A DNA stretch of 43,860 nt, taken from NCBI GenBank assembly GCA_013822275.1, contig PNKC01000023.1, positions 1-43,860 of the forward strand, in the 5' to 3' direction. Origin of the DNA: Anaerolinea sp. (GTDB lineage: Bacteria; Chloroflexota; Dehalococcoidia; Tepidiformales; Tepidiformaceae). The notes beneath the pieces are model-generated. The model did not search any database. It saw nothing but the letters and a program-made list of their open reading frames with translations, and was not told the DNA's origin. Made by a program: the position numbers and the translations under genes. Shown here piece after piece: positions 1 to 8,452 of the stretch. Within the stretch, counting starts at the first letter, position 1; each line of letters starts with the position of its first letter.

Positions 1-1516
1 GCGCAGCGATTTCAACGCGGCCGAGGTCCTGGAAGTGCGCCCAGCGGACGGGCAGGGGCCCGAGGAAGAGTTTCTGGAGCATGCGCAGGAAGAGCGCGGC
101 CGTGATGACAATGCCCACCAGGCCGATGCCGGCGAGCCATGGGTAGACGGCGACAGCGCCGGCAAAGATCTGGAATTCGGCGACGAATCCGGCCAGCGCG
201 GGAAGGCCGAGGCTCGCGAACGCCGCGACCACCGTCAGCCCGGTAAGCGCGCGGGCACGGCCGGCCAGGCCGCCGTACTCGTCCATCTCGTAGGTGTTCG
301 TCCGTGCCAGCAGGGACCCGCTGATCAGGAAGAGCGCGCCCGTGATCAGCCCGTGGGCGACCATCTCCACGGTGGCGCCGGTGAGGGCGATGGCGCGGGC
401 CTCCTCCGCCCCAAGGATTGATGTGCCCGCCACCGCCAGCCCGAGCATGACGTAGCCCATGTGATTAACGCTCGTGTATGCGACGAGGCGCTTAACGTTG
501 GATTGCGCCAGCGCCACGAGGGAGCCATAGAGGATTGAGACTACGGCGAGGATCCCAAGGGGGAGGGCGAAGCGGTCGAACGTCTCGGGCATCATCGCCA
601 TGAGGATCCGGACGAAACCGTACGTGCCCATCTTCAGGAGGACGCCGGCAAGGATCGCCGATGCGGGGCCCGGTGCATCGACATGGGCCGGTGGCAGCCA
701 TGTGTGGAAGGGCACGAGCGGCGTCTTGATCGCAAACCCGATGAAGAAGCCGAGGAATACCAGGGTGGCATAGAGACCCGCCGCCGGGAGCGGCTGCTGA
801 CGGATAAGCTCTGCCATATCGAAGGTGCGCGGTTCGCTGGCGAGGTAGATGCCGAGGATCGCGAGGAGCAACGCCAGCGAGCCCGCGAACGTGTAGACGA
901 AGAACTTCAAGGCGGACCGCTGGGCATTGCCGTGCCCCCAGGCTCCGATCAGGAAGTACATGCCAACGAGGGAGAGGTCCCAGAAGACGAAAAAGAGAAA
1001 GAGGTCCAGGGCGAGGAAGAGGCCGAGCGACACTCCCATCAAGAACAGCATGAGGGCGAAATAGGGGCCAGCGCGGCCCTTCAGATCGACGGGGTAGGCG
1101 ATCGCAACCACGAAGAGGAGGGCCGTCATCGAGGCGAGTGGAAGAGAGAGGCCATCGACCCCTACCCGATAGGCGATCCCAAGTGTGGGGATCCACGAGA
1201 CCGCTTCCACCTGCTCGAACCCGCCCCTCGCTTGGAACCGCAGCCAGGCAACGGCCATGAGCAGGAGCGGCACCGCGGCAACCACCGTGGCCGCTATCTG
1301 CAGCCTGCGTTCATGCGCCTGGCGGCCCGCTTCACCGCGCGAGCTGCCGGAGGCATGAAGCAGGGAATCAGCGGCGTGATCCTCTGGTCTGGCTTCGGCA
1401 GCGGGGCTCGTCTGGCCCGCCGGGTTGTCTTCGCCGGCCTGGGTCGGGTCACGCCTCGGGATCAGGGCGAAGACAACCGCGGCAACGATGGGGATGAAGA
1501 TGGCAACTGTCAGCAA
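1..1516 (-). CDS. nuoM: NADH-quinone oxidoreductase subunit M (partial)
   Basis: Antiporter-like proton-pumping subunit of a complex-I-type enzyme. The C-terminus lies beyond the left edge; about 505 residues are visible. I translated it by hand from a TTG at 1516 that has a GGAGGAG ribosome site just upstream; the GTG at 1539 hits a stop after nine codons. Family hallmarks are present: the motif FWDLSLVGMYFLIG with the conserved acidic residue in the early helices, the KTPLVPFHTWLPPAH segment, and later NVKRLVAYTSVNHMGY and HGLITGALFLISG. A polar insert of about 50 residues between the first two helices is longer than usual. It follows nuoL by 19 bases, so it belongs to the same operon. nuoN would be expected beyond the edge. 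Confidence 0.93.
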   Translation of the reverse strand, partial: MLTVAIFIPIVAAVVFALIPRRDPTQAGEDNPAGQTSPAAEARPEDHAADSLLHASGSSRGEAGRQAHERRLQIAATVVAAVPLLLMAVAWLRFQARGGFEQVEAVSWIPTLGIAYRVGVDGLSLPLASMTALLFVVAIAYPVDLKGRAGPYFALMLFLMGVSLGLFLALDLFLFFVFWDLSLVGMYFLIGAWGHGNAQRSALKFFVYTFAGSLALLLAILGIYLASEPRTFDMAELIRQQPLPAAGLYATLVFLGFFIGFAIKTPLVPFHTWLPPAHVDAPGPASAILAGVLLKMGTYGFVRILMAMMPETFDRFALPLGILAVVSILYGSLVALAQSNVKRLVAYTSVNHMGYVMLGLAVAGTSILGAEEARAIALTGATVEMVAHGLITGALFLISGSLLARTNTYEMDEYGGLAGRARALTGLTVVAAFASLGLPALAGFVAEFQIFAGAVAVYPWLAGIGLVGIVITAALFLRMLQKLFLGPLPVRWAHFQDLGRVEIAA

Positions 1517-1535
1517 TGACGCTCTCCTCCGGAAT

Positions 1536-3485
1536 TCACTGCTGCAACCCGAGCAGCGCGAGCGCGGCAACGCTCGCAGCCAGGCCAGCGGCGAGGACGA
1601 CGTAGTAGTGGTGGGCGAGGCCGGTTTGGAGCCGGCGGCTTTGCTCGCCCGCTGTGCCGACCGCGCGAGCAGTCCCCTCGACGGCGCCGTCGATCCCTGC
1701 TTCGTCTGTGGTTCGGGAGCCGAGGGCGGCCTGCATGGTCGCCGCCGCGACAGCACGGACGGCCCCGTCGAACGTCCATTCGACCCTAAGCGAGAGCAGT
1801 TTCGAGACGGTGCGCGCGAGCCGGCCCACCGCGCGCACGCCGGCGTCCACTACGAGGTCGTCGAACCGGGCGAGCAGGCGTGAGAGGGTGATGACCGGAG
1901 TAACGACAAGCAGGCGGGTGATGGTGGGGAGGCCAAGCCAGTCGGCGGCGGCCTCCTGCAAGCCGCCGGGCAGCCCCAGGGTGCCGAGCCGGCGCTGGCG
2001 CGCGAGCAGCCAGACTGAACCAAGCGCGAGGACGATCGCAGCCACGGAGACCGCCAGTTCCCATGGGGCGGAAGGGAAGAGTTCTCCGCCTGCCGCGTCT
2101 TCCACGAGCGCGGCGGCGCCCGGGAGCCAGAGGAGCGAGAGGCCGAGCGTGGCGCCGGCGAGGACGGCGAGGCTCCCGACTTCCCAGCCGCCTGGGCGAT
2201 GGTGGAGGGCCTCCGGGTTCATGGCGCCACCGTCGCCGCGAGAAGCCACGCCGGGGCCGTAGGCAAGAATCTGGTAGCGGGCGGCATAGAACGCGCTGAG
2301 GAAGCCGGCGACAAACACTCCCGCGCCGAGCCACGGGGAGGCATGCACGCCCGCGGCTACGATCTCCTCCTTGGTCCAGGCACCGCCGAGAGGCGGAAAA
2401 GCTGCCAGCGCGAGTGCGCCCACCGCCGATAGCGCCGCGACCCGAGGCAATACCCGGCCGAGCCGCATGCCGGCCAGGTTATGGGTTCCCGAAGCGTGGA
2501 TCGCGACCCCCGCACCCAGGAAAAGCAGCGACTTGAACGCCGCATGGGTGACGAGATGCGCTCCCGCCGCGGCTGTGGACGAGGCGCCCACGGCCACGAA
2601 CATGAGCCCATACTGGGCGGAGGTCGAGCCCGCGAGCGCGCGTTTCGCATGGGGCTGAATGCCTGCGACGGTGCCGCCCGCGATCGCGGTGGCGAGGCCC
2701 GTCGCGGCGACTGCCGGCGTAAACCAATCCACCGCGTCGAGCTGAGGGGCGACCCGGATGAGCAAGTAGGCGCCGCCGGCAACGAGGGTAGCGGAGTGGA
2801 GGAGGGCGGAAACCGGCGTCGGCCCAGCCATGGCGGAGAATAGCCAGGGAGAGAACGGCACCTGCGCGGACTTCGCCGCCGCCGCAACCAGCACACCAGC
2901 GGCGATCAGGTTCAACTCCCACCCGTCCGCGCGGCCGGCGCTGTTCAGGGCAAAGCTGCCGGTGGCGGCGAACAATGCGCCGGCCGCCAAATAGAGGCCG
3001 AGATCGCCGGCACGCGTGGTGACGAAGGCTTGAGCCGCTGACCGGGCATTGCCGGAGTCTCGCCAACCGTGGCCGATCAATGCCCAGGAGGTGGCGCCGA
3101 CCAGTTCCCAGGCGGTGACAAGCATGAGGAAGTCCGCGGCGGAGACCAGCAGGAGCATGGCACCGGTAAACGCCAGCATGAGGGCGAGGAGGCGCAGTCG
3201 CCCCTCCTTTTCAGTCGCGGCGGCATACACGAAGATCGGGGTAGCGATCGCCGGGACGAGGATCACCATCACCCGGCTGAAGCCTTCGATGGCGAGCCCG
3301 GTCCTGATCGCAGGGCTCCAGTCCCACCCGATCGTGGGTTCGGTGGCCGCGGCCCAGCCGCCCAGGGCAAGCGTGGCGAGCAGCGCCACAACGCCCGCCG
3401 GAGCGAGTGCTCGCGGGTAGCCGCGGAGCACGAGGAGCAGCCCCGAGGCAGCCAGGGGGAGCAGCGGCAGCAAAAGGGCGATCAT
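1536..3485 (-). CDS. nuoL: NADH-quinone oxidoreductase subunit L
   Basis: Proton-translocating antiporter-like subunit of the membrane arm, 649 residues, close to the usual length. Visible signatures include VTAWELVGATSWALIGH around residues 125-145 (conserved helix-5 glutamate), the AKSAQVPFSPWLFSAMAGPTPVSALLHSATLV block and TKEEIVAAG. The C-terminal third is amphipathic and polar, as expected for the lateral helix region. Its ATG overlaps the nuoK stop by four bases (ATGA), so translation is coupled. The pumping residues look intact, in contrast to the peripheral subunit encoded upstream. Confidence 0.95.
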   Translation of the reverse strand: MIALLLPLLPLAASGLLLVLRGYPRALAPAGVVALLATLALGGWAAATEPTIGWDWSPAIRTGLAIEGFSRVMVILVPAIATPIFVYAAATEKEGRLRLLALMLAFTGAMLLLVSAADFLMLVTAWELVGATSWALIGHGWRDSGNARSAAQAFVTTRAGDLGLYLAAGALFAATGSFALNSAGRADGWELNLIAAGVLVAAAAKSAQVPFSPWLFSAMAGPTPVSALLHSATLVAGGAYLLIRVAPQLDAVDWFTPAVAATGLATAIAGGTVAGIQPHAKRALAGSTSAQYGLMFVAVGASSTAAAGAHLVTHAAFKSLLFLGAGVAIHASGTHNLAGMRLGRVLPRVAALSAVGALALAAFPPLGGAWTKEEIVAAGVHASPWLGAGVFVAGFLSAFYAARYQILAYGPGVASRGDGGAMNPEALHHRPGGWEVGSLAVLAGATLGLSLLWLPGAAALVEDAAGGELFPSAPWELAVSVAAIVLALGSVWLLARQRRLGTLGLPGGLQEAAADWLGLPTITRLLVVTPVITLSRLLARFDDLVVDAGVRAVGRLARTVSKLLSLRVEWTFDGAVRAVAAATMQAALGSRTTDEAGIDGAVEGTARAVGTAGEQSRRLQTGLAHHYYVVLAAGLAASVAALALLGLQQ

Positions 3486-3787
3486 CCCTTCAGCCGCCTG
3501 AGCTTCTCCGTAATGTCGGCGCGGCGGACGCGGTAAACGTTCGTAACGAGGGCGAAGCCAAGCGCCATCTCCACCGCCATGACGGTCATGAAAACGACGC
3601 CGAGCATCTGGCCCTGGGGGTTGCCACCGGCACTTGCGCTCCAGAGGGCGACGAGCGCGAGGATGGCGCCGTTGATCATCAACTCCAGGCCCATCATGAG
3701 CATGACGAACGACTGCTGGCTCAAGGCGCCATATACCCCGATGCCGACGAGAGCGGCGGCCACGACGAGGACGGCTTCGAGCGTCAT
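3482..3787 (-). CDS. nuoK: NADH-quinone oxidoreductase subunit K
   Basis: Small three-helix membrane-arm subunit (101 residues, the normal size). It has the characteristic LMMGLELMINGAILALVAL helix with the conserved glutamate used in the proton path, and a second acidic residue in the last helix (MAVEMALGFALV). It lies 37 bases after nuoJ and overlaps nuoL by four bases. The order J-K-L-M matches standard nuo operons. Confidence 0.96.
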   Translation of the reverse strand: MTLEAVLVVAAALVGIGVYGALSQQSFVMLMMGLELMINGAILALVALWSASAGGNPQGQMLGVVFMTVMAVEMALGFALVTNVYRVRRADITEKLRRLKG

Positions 3788-3824
3788 CCTTCCCTCCCAG
3801 CCAGGCTCGGCCGCACCCGTGGCA

Positions 3825-4391
3825 TCAGCGCTGATCCCCCGCGCCGGGCTCCACAGTCGGCTCCTGCGAACCCTCCTCGGCCACCCCGAACCGGCCGCTC
3901 CGGTTCGCGATGACTACCGCCCCGATCATAGTTGAGAGGAGGGCCACGCCCGCTGTTTGGAAGACGAGCATGGAATCTCCGAGGAGTTCGGTCCCCAGTT
4001 CCGCGGTCGCTTCCTCTGGTTGCGGGGCAGGCCGATCGGGGAACTTCACCAGGAACGGCAGGCTCGCCAGCAGGACGAACGAACCGGCGCCGGCTGCTAC
4101 CGCCACACGGTGCTGATGCACCATCCACATCGGGTTCAGCCCGGCCGGGTTCATCATGAACATGACCATGACGATGGCCATGATGAGCATCTCACCGGCC
4201 ATCATCAGGATGAGGACCATTCCCAGGAACTCGGCGCCAAGCAGGACGAGGATCCCACCGACACCCGCGAAGGAGGCGAGCAGATAGAACGCGGCCCGCA
4301 TCATGGAGTCGGTGCGAAAGACCCGGAGTCCCGTGGTGACGCTGCCGGCAGCGAATGCCCAGAAGATGGCGTCCGCGAGAAGATCGTTCAT
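3825..4391 (-). CDS. nuoJ: NADH-quinone oxidoreductase subunit J
   Basis: Membrane-arm subunit of 188 residues starting at ATG 4391, which overlaps the nuoH stop by four bases. The N-terminus (FWAFAAGSVTTGLRVF) and the helix FLGMVLILMMAGEMLIMAIV resemble NuoJ, including the flexible third helix with a central glutamate. The C-terminal region has one more helix and a charged tail. A longer open frame in the same phase extends back into nuoH, but the ATGA junction and the conserved N-terminus fix the start. NuoI, which normally precedes nuoJ, is absent. Confidence 0.93.
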   Translation of the reverse strand: MNDLLADAIFWAFAAGSVTTGLRVFRTDSMMRAAFYLLASFAGVGGILVLLGAEFLGMVLILMMAGEMLIMAIVMVMFMMNPAGLNPMWMVHQHRVAVAAGAGSFVLLASLPFLVKFPDRPAPQPEEATAELGTELLGDSMLVFQTAGVALLSTMIGAVVIANRSGRFGVAEEGSQEPTVEPGAGDQR

Positions 4392-5320
4392 AGCAGAAAG
4401 GCCCCGGACACGAACACGTTGAGCAGGGCCAGTGGTATGAGCACCACCCACGAAACGAGCACGAACTGTTCGATGCGGACCCGGGCAAGGAGGTGGCCGG
4501 AGGCCAGGAGCACGCCGAGGAGGGCGACCGTCTTGAGGACGACCCATACCGGGCCGGCCAGCCATGGCCCCCACCATCCGCCAAGGAAGGCCGCCGCGCC
4601 CATGGCGGCAACCGAGACCAGCATTGCGGCGCGAGCTGCCTTCCACAGAAGCCGGGACAGGCCGGAGTCTTCGACCGAAGTCCCACCGGCGAGATCGGAC
4701 CCGTCGGGCAGATTGAGCGGCCCCCAGAAGCTCACCGCAACCCCCACAACAAGGTAAAGAGGAAGGCCCGCCGGCTGCCGGACGACATTCCAGAGGGACT
4801 CCTGGGCATTGACGATTTCGACTATCGAAAGGGACTCGGCGGGCAGGACCGTGGCGAGCATCGCGAGGAGGAACGGGATCTGGAACGAGAGCGCCTGGGC
4901 GCCGTAGCGGTAGGCTCCGTGGAGCGCAAAGGCGGAGTTGGGCGACCATCCGTGGAGGTAGACCGCGATCATGACCATCGCGATGGCGGCGGAGAAGACG
5001 ACGAAGCCGGTTGCCGGGTCGGTCGCCACCAGGTCCCGGTCGAGCGGCACCATGGCCAGGGCCACCGCCGCGAGCCCGGCGAAGAGGGCCGGGGCGAGTG
5101 CCCACGCGGGCGCATCGGGACGCTCCGTCGTCCGCCGTTGCTGCACCGCCATGAGCGCGCTGGACTGCACAGGCTCCGCCAGCAGCCGACTCCATTGAAG
5201 GGGCCTCCCCTCCACCAGGGCGCCGATGAGCCGGTCGAACACCGCCACGAAGTAGACCCCGGCCAGCAGGGCGGCGCCCACCGCGGCGATGGCGACGCCC
5301 GCCGCGGCATACTCGCTCAC
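4388..5320 (-). CDS. nuoH: Divergent NADH-quinone oxidoreductase subunit H
   Basis: Membrane anchor that normally forms the quinone chamber with NuoB and NuoD; 310 residues. The start is GTG 5320, overlapping the upstream stop (GTGA). GWSPNSAFALHGAYRYGAQ and the following SFQIPFLLAMLATVL align with the usual NuoH helices. The normally invariant loop AE-x-NR-x-PFDLPE-x-ESEL is reduced to SFWGPLNLPDGSDLAGG, losing its charged residues, and the N-terminal ERK-x2-AR-x-Q-x-R region is not recognisable. The protein is therefore a structural NuoH with a degenerate quinone pocket, in keeping with the degenerate NuoB/NuoD partner upstream. Confidence 0.9.
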   Translation of the reverse strand: MSEYAAAGVAIAAVGAALLAGVYFVAVFDRLIGALVEGRPLQWSRLLAEPVQSSALMAVQQRRTTERPDAPAWALAPALFAGLAAVALAMVPLDRDLVATDPATGFVVFSAAIAMVMIAVYLHGWSPNSAFALHGAYRYGAQALSFQIPFLLAMLATVLPAESLSIVEIVNAQESLWNVVRQPAGLPLYLVVGVAVSFWGPLNLPDGSDLAGGTSVEDSGLSRLLWKAARAAMLVSVAAMGAAAFLGGWWGPWLAGPVWVVLKTVALLGVLLASGHLLARVRIEQFVLVSWVVLIPLALLNVFVSGAFLL

Positions 5321-6645
5321 GAAGCGACCGCCTCCCCGTGCGCCTGTCCGGCCGCAGCCGAAGCCTCCTCCAGGTCGAGATCGAGACTCACCAGCGTGGT
5401 CACGGCATCGCCCCACTCCATGCCCTCGAGGAGCCCCGGGATCAGCGGCAGGAGACGCGCAGCCGGACCGCCGGCGGGTTCAAGGAGCCCCCGTGGGGAC
5501 TCGATGGATCCGGTGGGAATGGTGCGGCGGTCGCCGGCACGGCCGGCCAGTTCCAGTGACTGGGTGGCCTCCGCAAGGCGCTGCCGCCAGCGTGCTGCCG
5601 CGTCACCCTCCGCCTGGACAATGGGTTCGAAGCCGAGGTCGCGGTAGGCCTGATCCTGAGCGCGCAGGTCGTCGGGAAGGCCCGACGCGCGCGCCACCGG
5701 GCCTGCACCGAGGCCTTCCAGCGCGGCGGCTTCAATCCGGCCGACACCGCGCGTCGACCAGCCCAGAGCCTGCGTCCACCCCAAGACCCTGGCGAGGGAC
5801 TCAACCGGCTCGCTGTCGCCGGGCATGATGGCCGTCGCCAGCCGCAGGACACGGAGGCCGAGTGCAGCGAGCTCGCAGGCAGCGAGGGCGTCGGCGACCC
5901 AACGGAGATGCGCGCGCGCGCGGGCCAACTCCAGCTCGGCGAGGGAAACGGGCTCGGTCAGAGCTCGGAGGAAGGGGCCGCGGCCAGCACGATCGTTGCC
6001 CCGGACGCTGTTGGTGACGAAGGGATTGTCCCGAACGGCAACTTCCACAAGGATGTCGCCCGCTAGCTTTGCGTCGAGCACAAGACCTGCGGGAAACCGG
6101 GGGAAAAACGGCCCAACCGTAAGTGGCAACACGTCCAGCCGGAGCCCGTCGCGGTCGGGGCCGAGTTCCGCCATCGGGCGGCCATAAGGTGTGCCGCCCG
6201 TCATGCCCGTGCCACCCTGACCGAAAGGACCGACGCCGCGCCATGGCGCCGCATCCACGTCGGGGAGGATCGGCGGTTCAGATGGCCGCTGCCCGCTCAG
6301 CAGCTCGCGCTGGATGGCCGTTAGCCTGCCGGGCACCTGGTCCTCGATCGCGACGTGGTGAGGAAAGCTCCCCAGCCAAGCGCCGGAAGGCGCGCCGAGC
6401 GGCCACCATACGGTGCAACGCGGATGCGGGATGCTGTCGTGCAACCTTGCGAGTGCTTCGGCGAGTTCCTCCGGGATTGCGCCGGCCACCAGGAGGATGG
6501 TCGCCGCGCGGGGGGTGTCCACAAGCTGCATGTGGACATCGAGCCGGAGGTCCTGCACCTGTTCGCGGGTGCCGCTGCCCGCGACGGCAAAGACAGGCAC
6601 GGGAGCGCCTGACGCAAGCCGGGCGAGAACTCCCCTCACGCCCAC
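5317..6645 (-). CDS. Fused, cofactor-less NuoB/NuoD-like subunit of a complex-I-like enzyme
   Basis: A 442-residue fusion. Residues about 15-90 follow the NuoB fold (DTPRAATILLVAGAIPEEL, then HDSIPHPRCTVWW), but all four cluster-N2 cysteines are missing. Residues about 150-430 follow NuoD: GPDRDGLRLDVLPL replaces the GPQHPSTHG motif, so the quinone-binding histidine is gone. Later blocks fit NuoD, such as GPVARASGLPDDLRAQ, the EGDAAARW segment and ESPRGLLEPAGG. Only two cysteines occur in the whole protein. A GTG at 6639 overlaps the nuoA stop and may be the true start. It occupies the slot of nuoB, C and D. The role is inferred to be a structural cap or an altered coupling module; normal electron transfer to quinone looks impossible. 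Confidence 0.82.
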   Translation of the reverse strand: MGVRGVLARLASGAPVPVFAVAGSGTREQVQDLRLDVHMQLVDTPRAATILLVAGAIPEELAEALARLHDSIPHPRCTVWWPLGAPSGAWLGSFPHHVAIEDQVPGRLTAIQRELLSGQRPSEPPILPDVDAAPWRGVGPFGQGGTGMTGGTPYGRPMAELGPDRDGLRLDVLPLTVGPFFPRFPAGLVLDAKLAGDILVEVAVRDNPFVTNSVRGNDRAGRGPFLRALTEPVSLAELELARARAHLRWVADALAACELAALGLRVLRLATAIMPGDSEPVESLARVLGWTQALGWSTRGVGRIEAAALEGLGAGPVARASGLPDDLRAQDQAYRDLGFEPIVQAEGDAAARWRQRLAEATQSLELAGRAGDRRTIPTGSIESPRGLLEPAGGPAARLLPLIPGLLEGMEWGDAVTTLVSLDLDLEEASAAAGQAHGEAVAS

Positions 6646-7007
6646 TCAAACACCCGCTCGCGCCAGGCGTAGAGCACGCCGAGGAGGAGGATGGTGATAA
6701 ACATGCCCATTTCAACCATGGCGATACCTCCCTCTCTGACGAAGACGACGGCCCACGGGTACATGAAGACCATCTCCATGTCGAACGCGAGGAAGACGAG
6801 TGCCATCACATAGTAGCGAGCGTGGTAGCGGTTCCAGGCGTGCACTACCGGGGCTTCACCTCCCGCGAACGGCGAGCGCTCGGGGACGGCGAGGGCCGGG
6901 TGACGCTGGACGTCCCCCGAAACTCGAATGAGCAGCGCCAACAGGATCGCCGCGACGAAGACCGCAAGGGCGACTCCCACCGGACCCAGCAGGATCATCA
7001 CAACCAC
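6636..7007 (-). CDS. nuoA: NADH-quinone oxidoreductase subunit A
   Basis: Three-helix subunit (123 residues) at the peripheral/membrane arm interface. The block MALVFLAFDMEMVFMYPWA is diagnostic for NuoA. The first loop, which normally carries a YECG-type cysteine motif, reads PERSPFAGGEAP here, so the conserved cysteine is missing. The listed start is GTG 7007; the ATG at 6998 lies eight bases after a GAGG and may be used instead. It follows the YHS gene by 21 bases and overlaps the fusion gene, placing all of them in one transcript. Confidence 0.93.
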   Translation of the reverse strand: MVVMILLGPVGVALAVFVAAILLALLIRVSGDVQRHPALAVPERSPFAGGEAPVVHAWNRYHARYYVMALVFLAFDMEMVFMYPWAVVFVREGGIAMVEMGMFITILLLGVLYAWRERVFEWA

Positions 7008-7028
7008 CTCGCCGTGATGGCGCAGAGT

Positions 7029-7184
7029 TTACAGGTAGTCCTCCGGCGACTCCCGGAAGGCGTCAGCACAGTCCTGGCTGCAGAAGTAGTAGGTCTGGCC
7101 CTTGTGCTCGGCCGTGGCTACCGCTTCCGACGGCTTGATCTTCATTTGACAGACGGGATCGGTGACCTGGTCATCTCCGGCCAT
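7029..7184 (-). CDS. YHS-domain metal-binding protein heading the nuo operon
   Basis: A 51-residue protein made almost entirely of one YHS domain: DPVCQMKI (Cys12), then TYYFCSQDC (Cys35, Cys39). YHS domains occur in copper and other heavy-metal proteins and are thought to bind metal through these cysteines. The start is ATG 7184 behind a clear AAGGAG; a longer in-frame extension has no support. The usual DPVCGM glycine is a glutamine here. It precedes nuoA by 21 bases. A weaker BlaI-type operator lies about 110 bases upstream. It may deliver metal to, or sense metal for, the complex; this is inference. Confidence 0.88.
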   Translation of the reverse strand: MAGDDQVTDPVCQMKIKPSEAVATAEHKGQTYYFCSQDCADAFRESPEDYL

Positions 7185-7286
7185 GTTCTGCTCCTTCGTG
7201 GCGACCTCGAAGTTTCCCGCGACTCGACCGGGGTTGGTACGAGCGCGAAAGGCGGCCGCCTGCTCACCGCTCCATCCTACAGCATG

Positions 7287-7302
7287 GTCCGAGTGCTCGG
7301 AC
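7287..7302. promoter_or_regulatory. Perfect inverted repeat in the YHS-nuo promoter region
   Basis: GTCCGAG-TG-CTCGGAC is a perfect 7+7 dyad that overlaps the end of the BlaI-type site at 7297-7313. It may be a second operator or chance in GC-rich DNA. The rest of the 7185-7485 interval holds no gene that I can support. Confidence 0.35.
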
Positions 7303-7313
7303 AAGTGGTAGTA
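7297..7313 (-). promoter_or_regulatory. BlaI-type operator (half-degenerate), YHS-nuo operon
   Basis: On the minus strand it reads TACTAC-CACTT-GTCCGA. Its first 15 bases, counting flanking T, match the cytochrome b operator at 9870 exactly (TTACTACCACTTGTC). The second half-site deviates from GTCGTA. It places the whole complex-I-like operon in the regulon, with moderate support. Confidence 0.5.
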
Positions 7314-7485
7314 ACTGCCGGTCCAGATGGCCAGTGACGGACGGTTGGCCACCCGCCAGAGTTCCAGCAGCCGGCAGCGAGCCTTTCGCTGACGCGGACC
7401 CTTTTTCGCTCGAGACGGCGGGATCGCGCGTCGAGCGCCCCCGACGGGATCGGAAAACTTGCGCGCCGCGAGCGCCACGTGCAAA

Positions 7486-7827
7486 TCAGCGCACTTCCGT
7501 GGGGGCCGGCGGATCCTCCGGCCGCGGCGCAACGCTGCTCTCCAGTTGGAAACCAAAGCGCCTCTTCTCGGGCGGATGTGTGGAGACAGTCACCAGACTC
7601 ACGAGTCCGTAGGGCACGAAGGCCACGTCCATCTCGTCGTCGTGCCCTGGATTCCTGAAGAACCGGCACACCATCCACTCCCCAGACGCGTGGAGGATAT
7701 GGCAGAGATCGAGAACGGCGCCGCTGCCCAGGTGCAACTCCACCACAGGCACCTCCGACGGGCAGTTTTCGCACTCCGCCTTCACGCGGTCTGGCAACAC
7801 AGCCTGGTAGAACATTGCGTCAAACAT
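7486..7827 (-). CDS. Small hypothetical protein
   Basis: A 113-residue soluble protein that I do not recognise. It starts MFDAMFYQAVLPDRVKAECE and contains four cysteines (two in the pair ECENC near residue 20, two further on), no signal peptide and no membrane helix, and ends in a proline-rich tail. ATG 7827 has an AGGAAG ribosome site. It lies 109 bases after the secreted-protein gene at 7937 and could be the last gene of the cytochrome b operon or have its own promoter. A weak TACTAT half-site is found at 7855. The Cys-x2-Cys pair could bind a metal. Confidence 0.65.
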   Translation of the reverse strand: MFDAMFYQAVLPDRVKAECENCPSEVPVVELHLGSGAVLDLCHILHASGEWMVCRFFRNPGHDDEMDVAFVPYGLVSLVTVSTHPPEKRRFGFQLESSVAPRPEDPPAPTEVR

Positions 7828-7936
7828 GACTTCCTCCGTGGTGGCGTCAGACGGATAGTACCGGGCTGCCGAACGTCACCGAGGCGGTAGTCTCGTCGCG
7901 GTACCCGTGAAGGCGTACGGCGGACGCGAGCACCGC

Positions 7937-8449
7937 TCAGCTCTCCTGGAACGGTCGCGCGGACTGCCTGCGCTCGTTCAGGATTACCGCCACACCCAGG
8001 GCGCCCAGTACGGCCGTGACGATCGCGAGGCCGACGGTCTCGCCGGTTGGCCGGTCGTTGCTGACCGTCTCATCCGCGGTGGTGGCGCCACCCGCGATGC
8101 TCTGGCCCAACACACCGAGAATCGTTGCCTCCGCCGAGGTTGTCTCCTCGCCGGACGCAGCCACCAGCGTGTAGAGGCCGGGCCGAACAGTGCTCGGGAG
8201 ATGGAGCGTGATGGCGAAGGTACCGTCGGGGCCGGCCGTTGCCTGGCCAAGCACCAGGGTTTGTTCCCCTTGCTTGCGCAGTTCCAACTGAGCGACCTCC
8301 CCCGGTTCGAAGTCGGTGCCTTTGATTTCGATCGGCCCATCCGGGTGCGGATGACCGGTGATGGCGACCTCGGAGCCGCCGTGGGCGGCGACGAACTGCG
8401 GCAACAGGGCGAGAGCCGCCACGATGAGCACAGCCATCAGGGCTTTCAT
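7937..8449 (-). CDS. Secreted, membrane-anchored Ig-like (CopC/IPT-type) protein
   Basis: A 170-residue exported protein. It has a signal peptide (residues 1-22, cleavage near VAAHG), a beta-rich extracellular domain with mature N-terminus HGGSEVAITGHPHPDGPIEI, and a C-terminal membrane helix (about 138-157) with a short positive tail. The HG mature end recalls CopC-like copper-binding domains, whose N-terminal histidine binds Cu(II). The domain could equally be a generic IPT/Ig fold. It follows the 70-residue membrane protein by three bases, so it is the third gene of the cytochrome b operon. Confidence 0.75.
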   Translation of the reverse strand: MKALMAVLIVAALALLPQFVAAHGGSEVAITGHPHPDGPIEIKGTDFEPGEVAQLELRKQGEQTLVLGQATAGPDGTFAITLHLPSTVRPGLYTLVAASGEETTSAEATILGVLGQSIAGGATTADETVSNDRPTGETVGLAIVTAVLGALGVAVILNERRQSARPFQES

Positions 8450-8452
8450 GCG

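Noticed and set aside
683-5828. Long plus-strand open frames opposite the nuo genes
   Set aside because: They are low-complexity, charge-rich shadows produced by high third-position GC; the minus strand carries clear homology.
7846-7862. TACTAT half-site upstream of the 7827 gene
   Set aside because: Only one half-site matches; the other half has little resemblance to GTCGTA.
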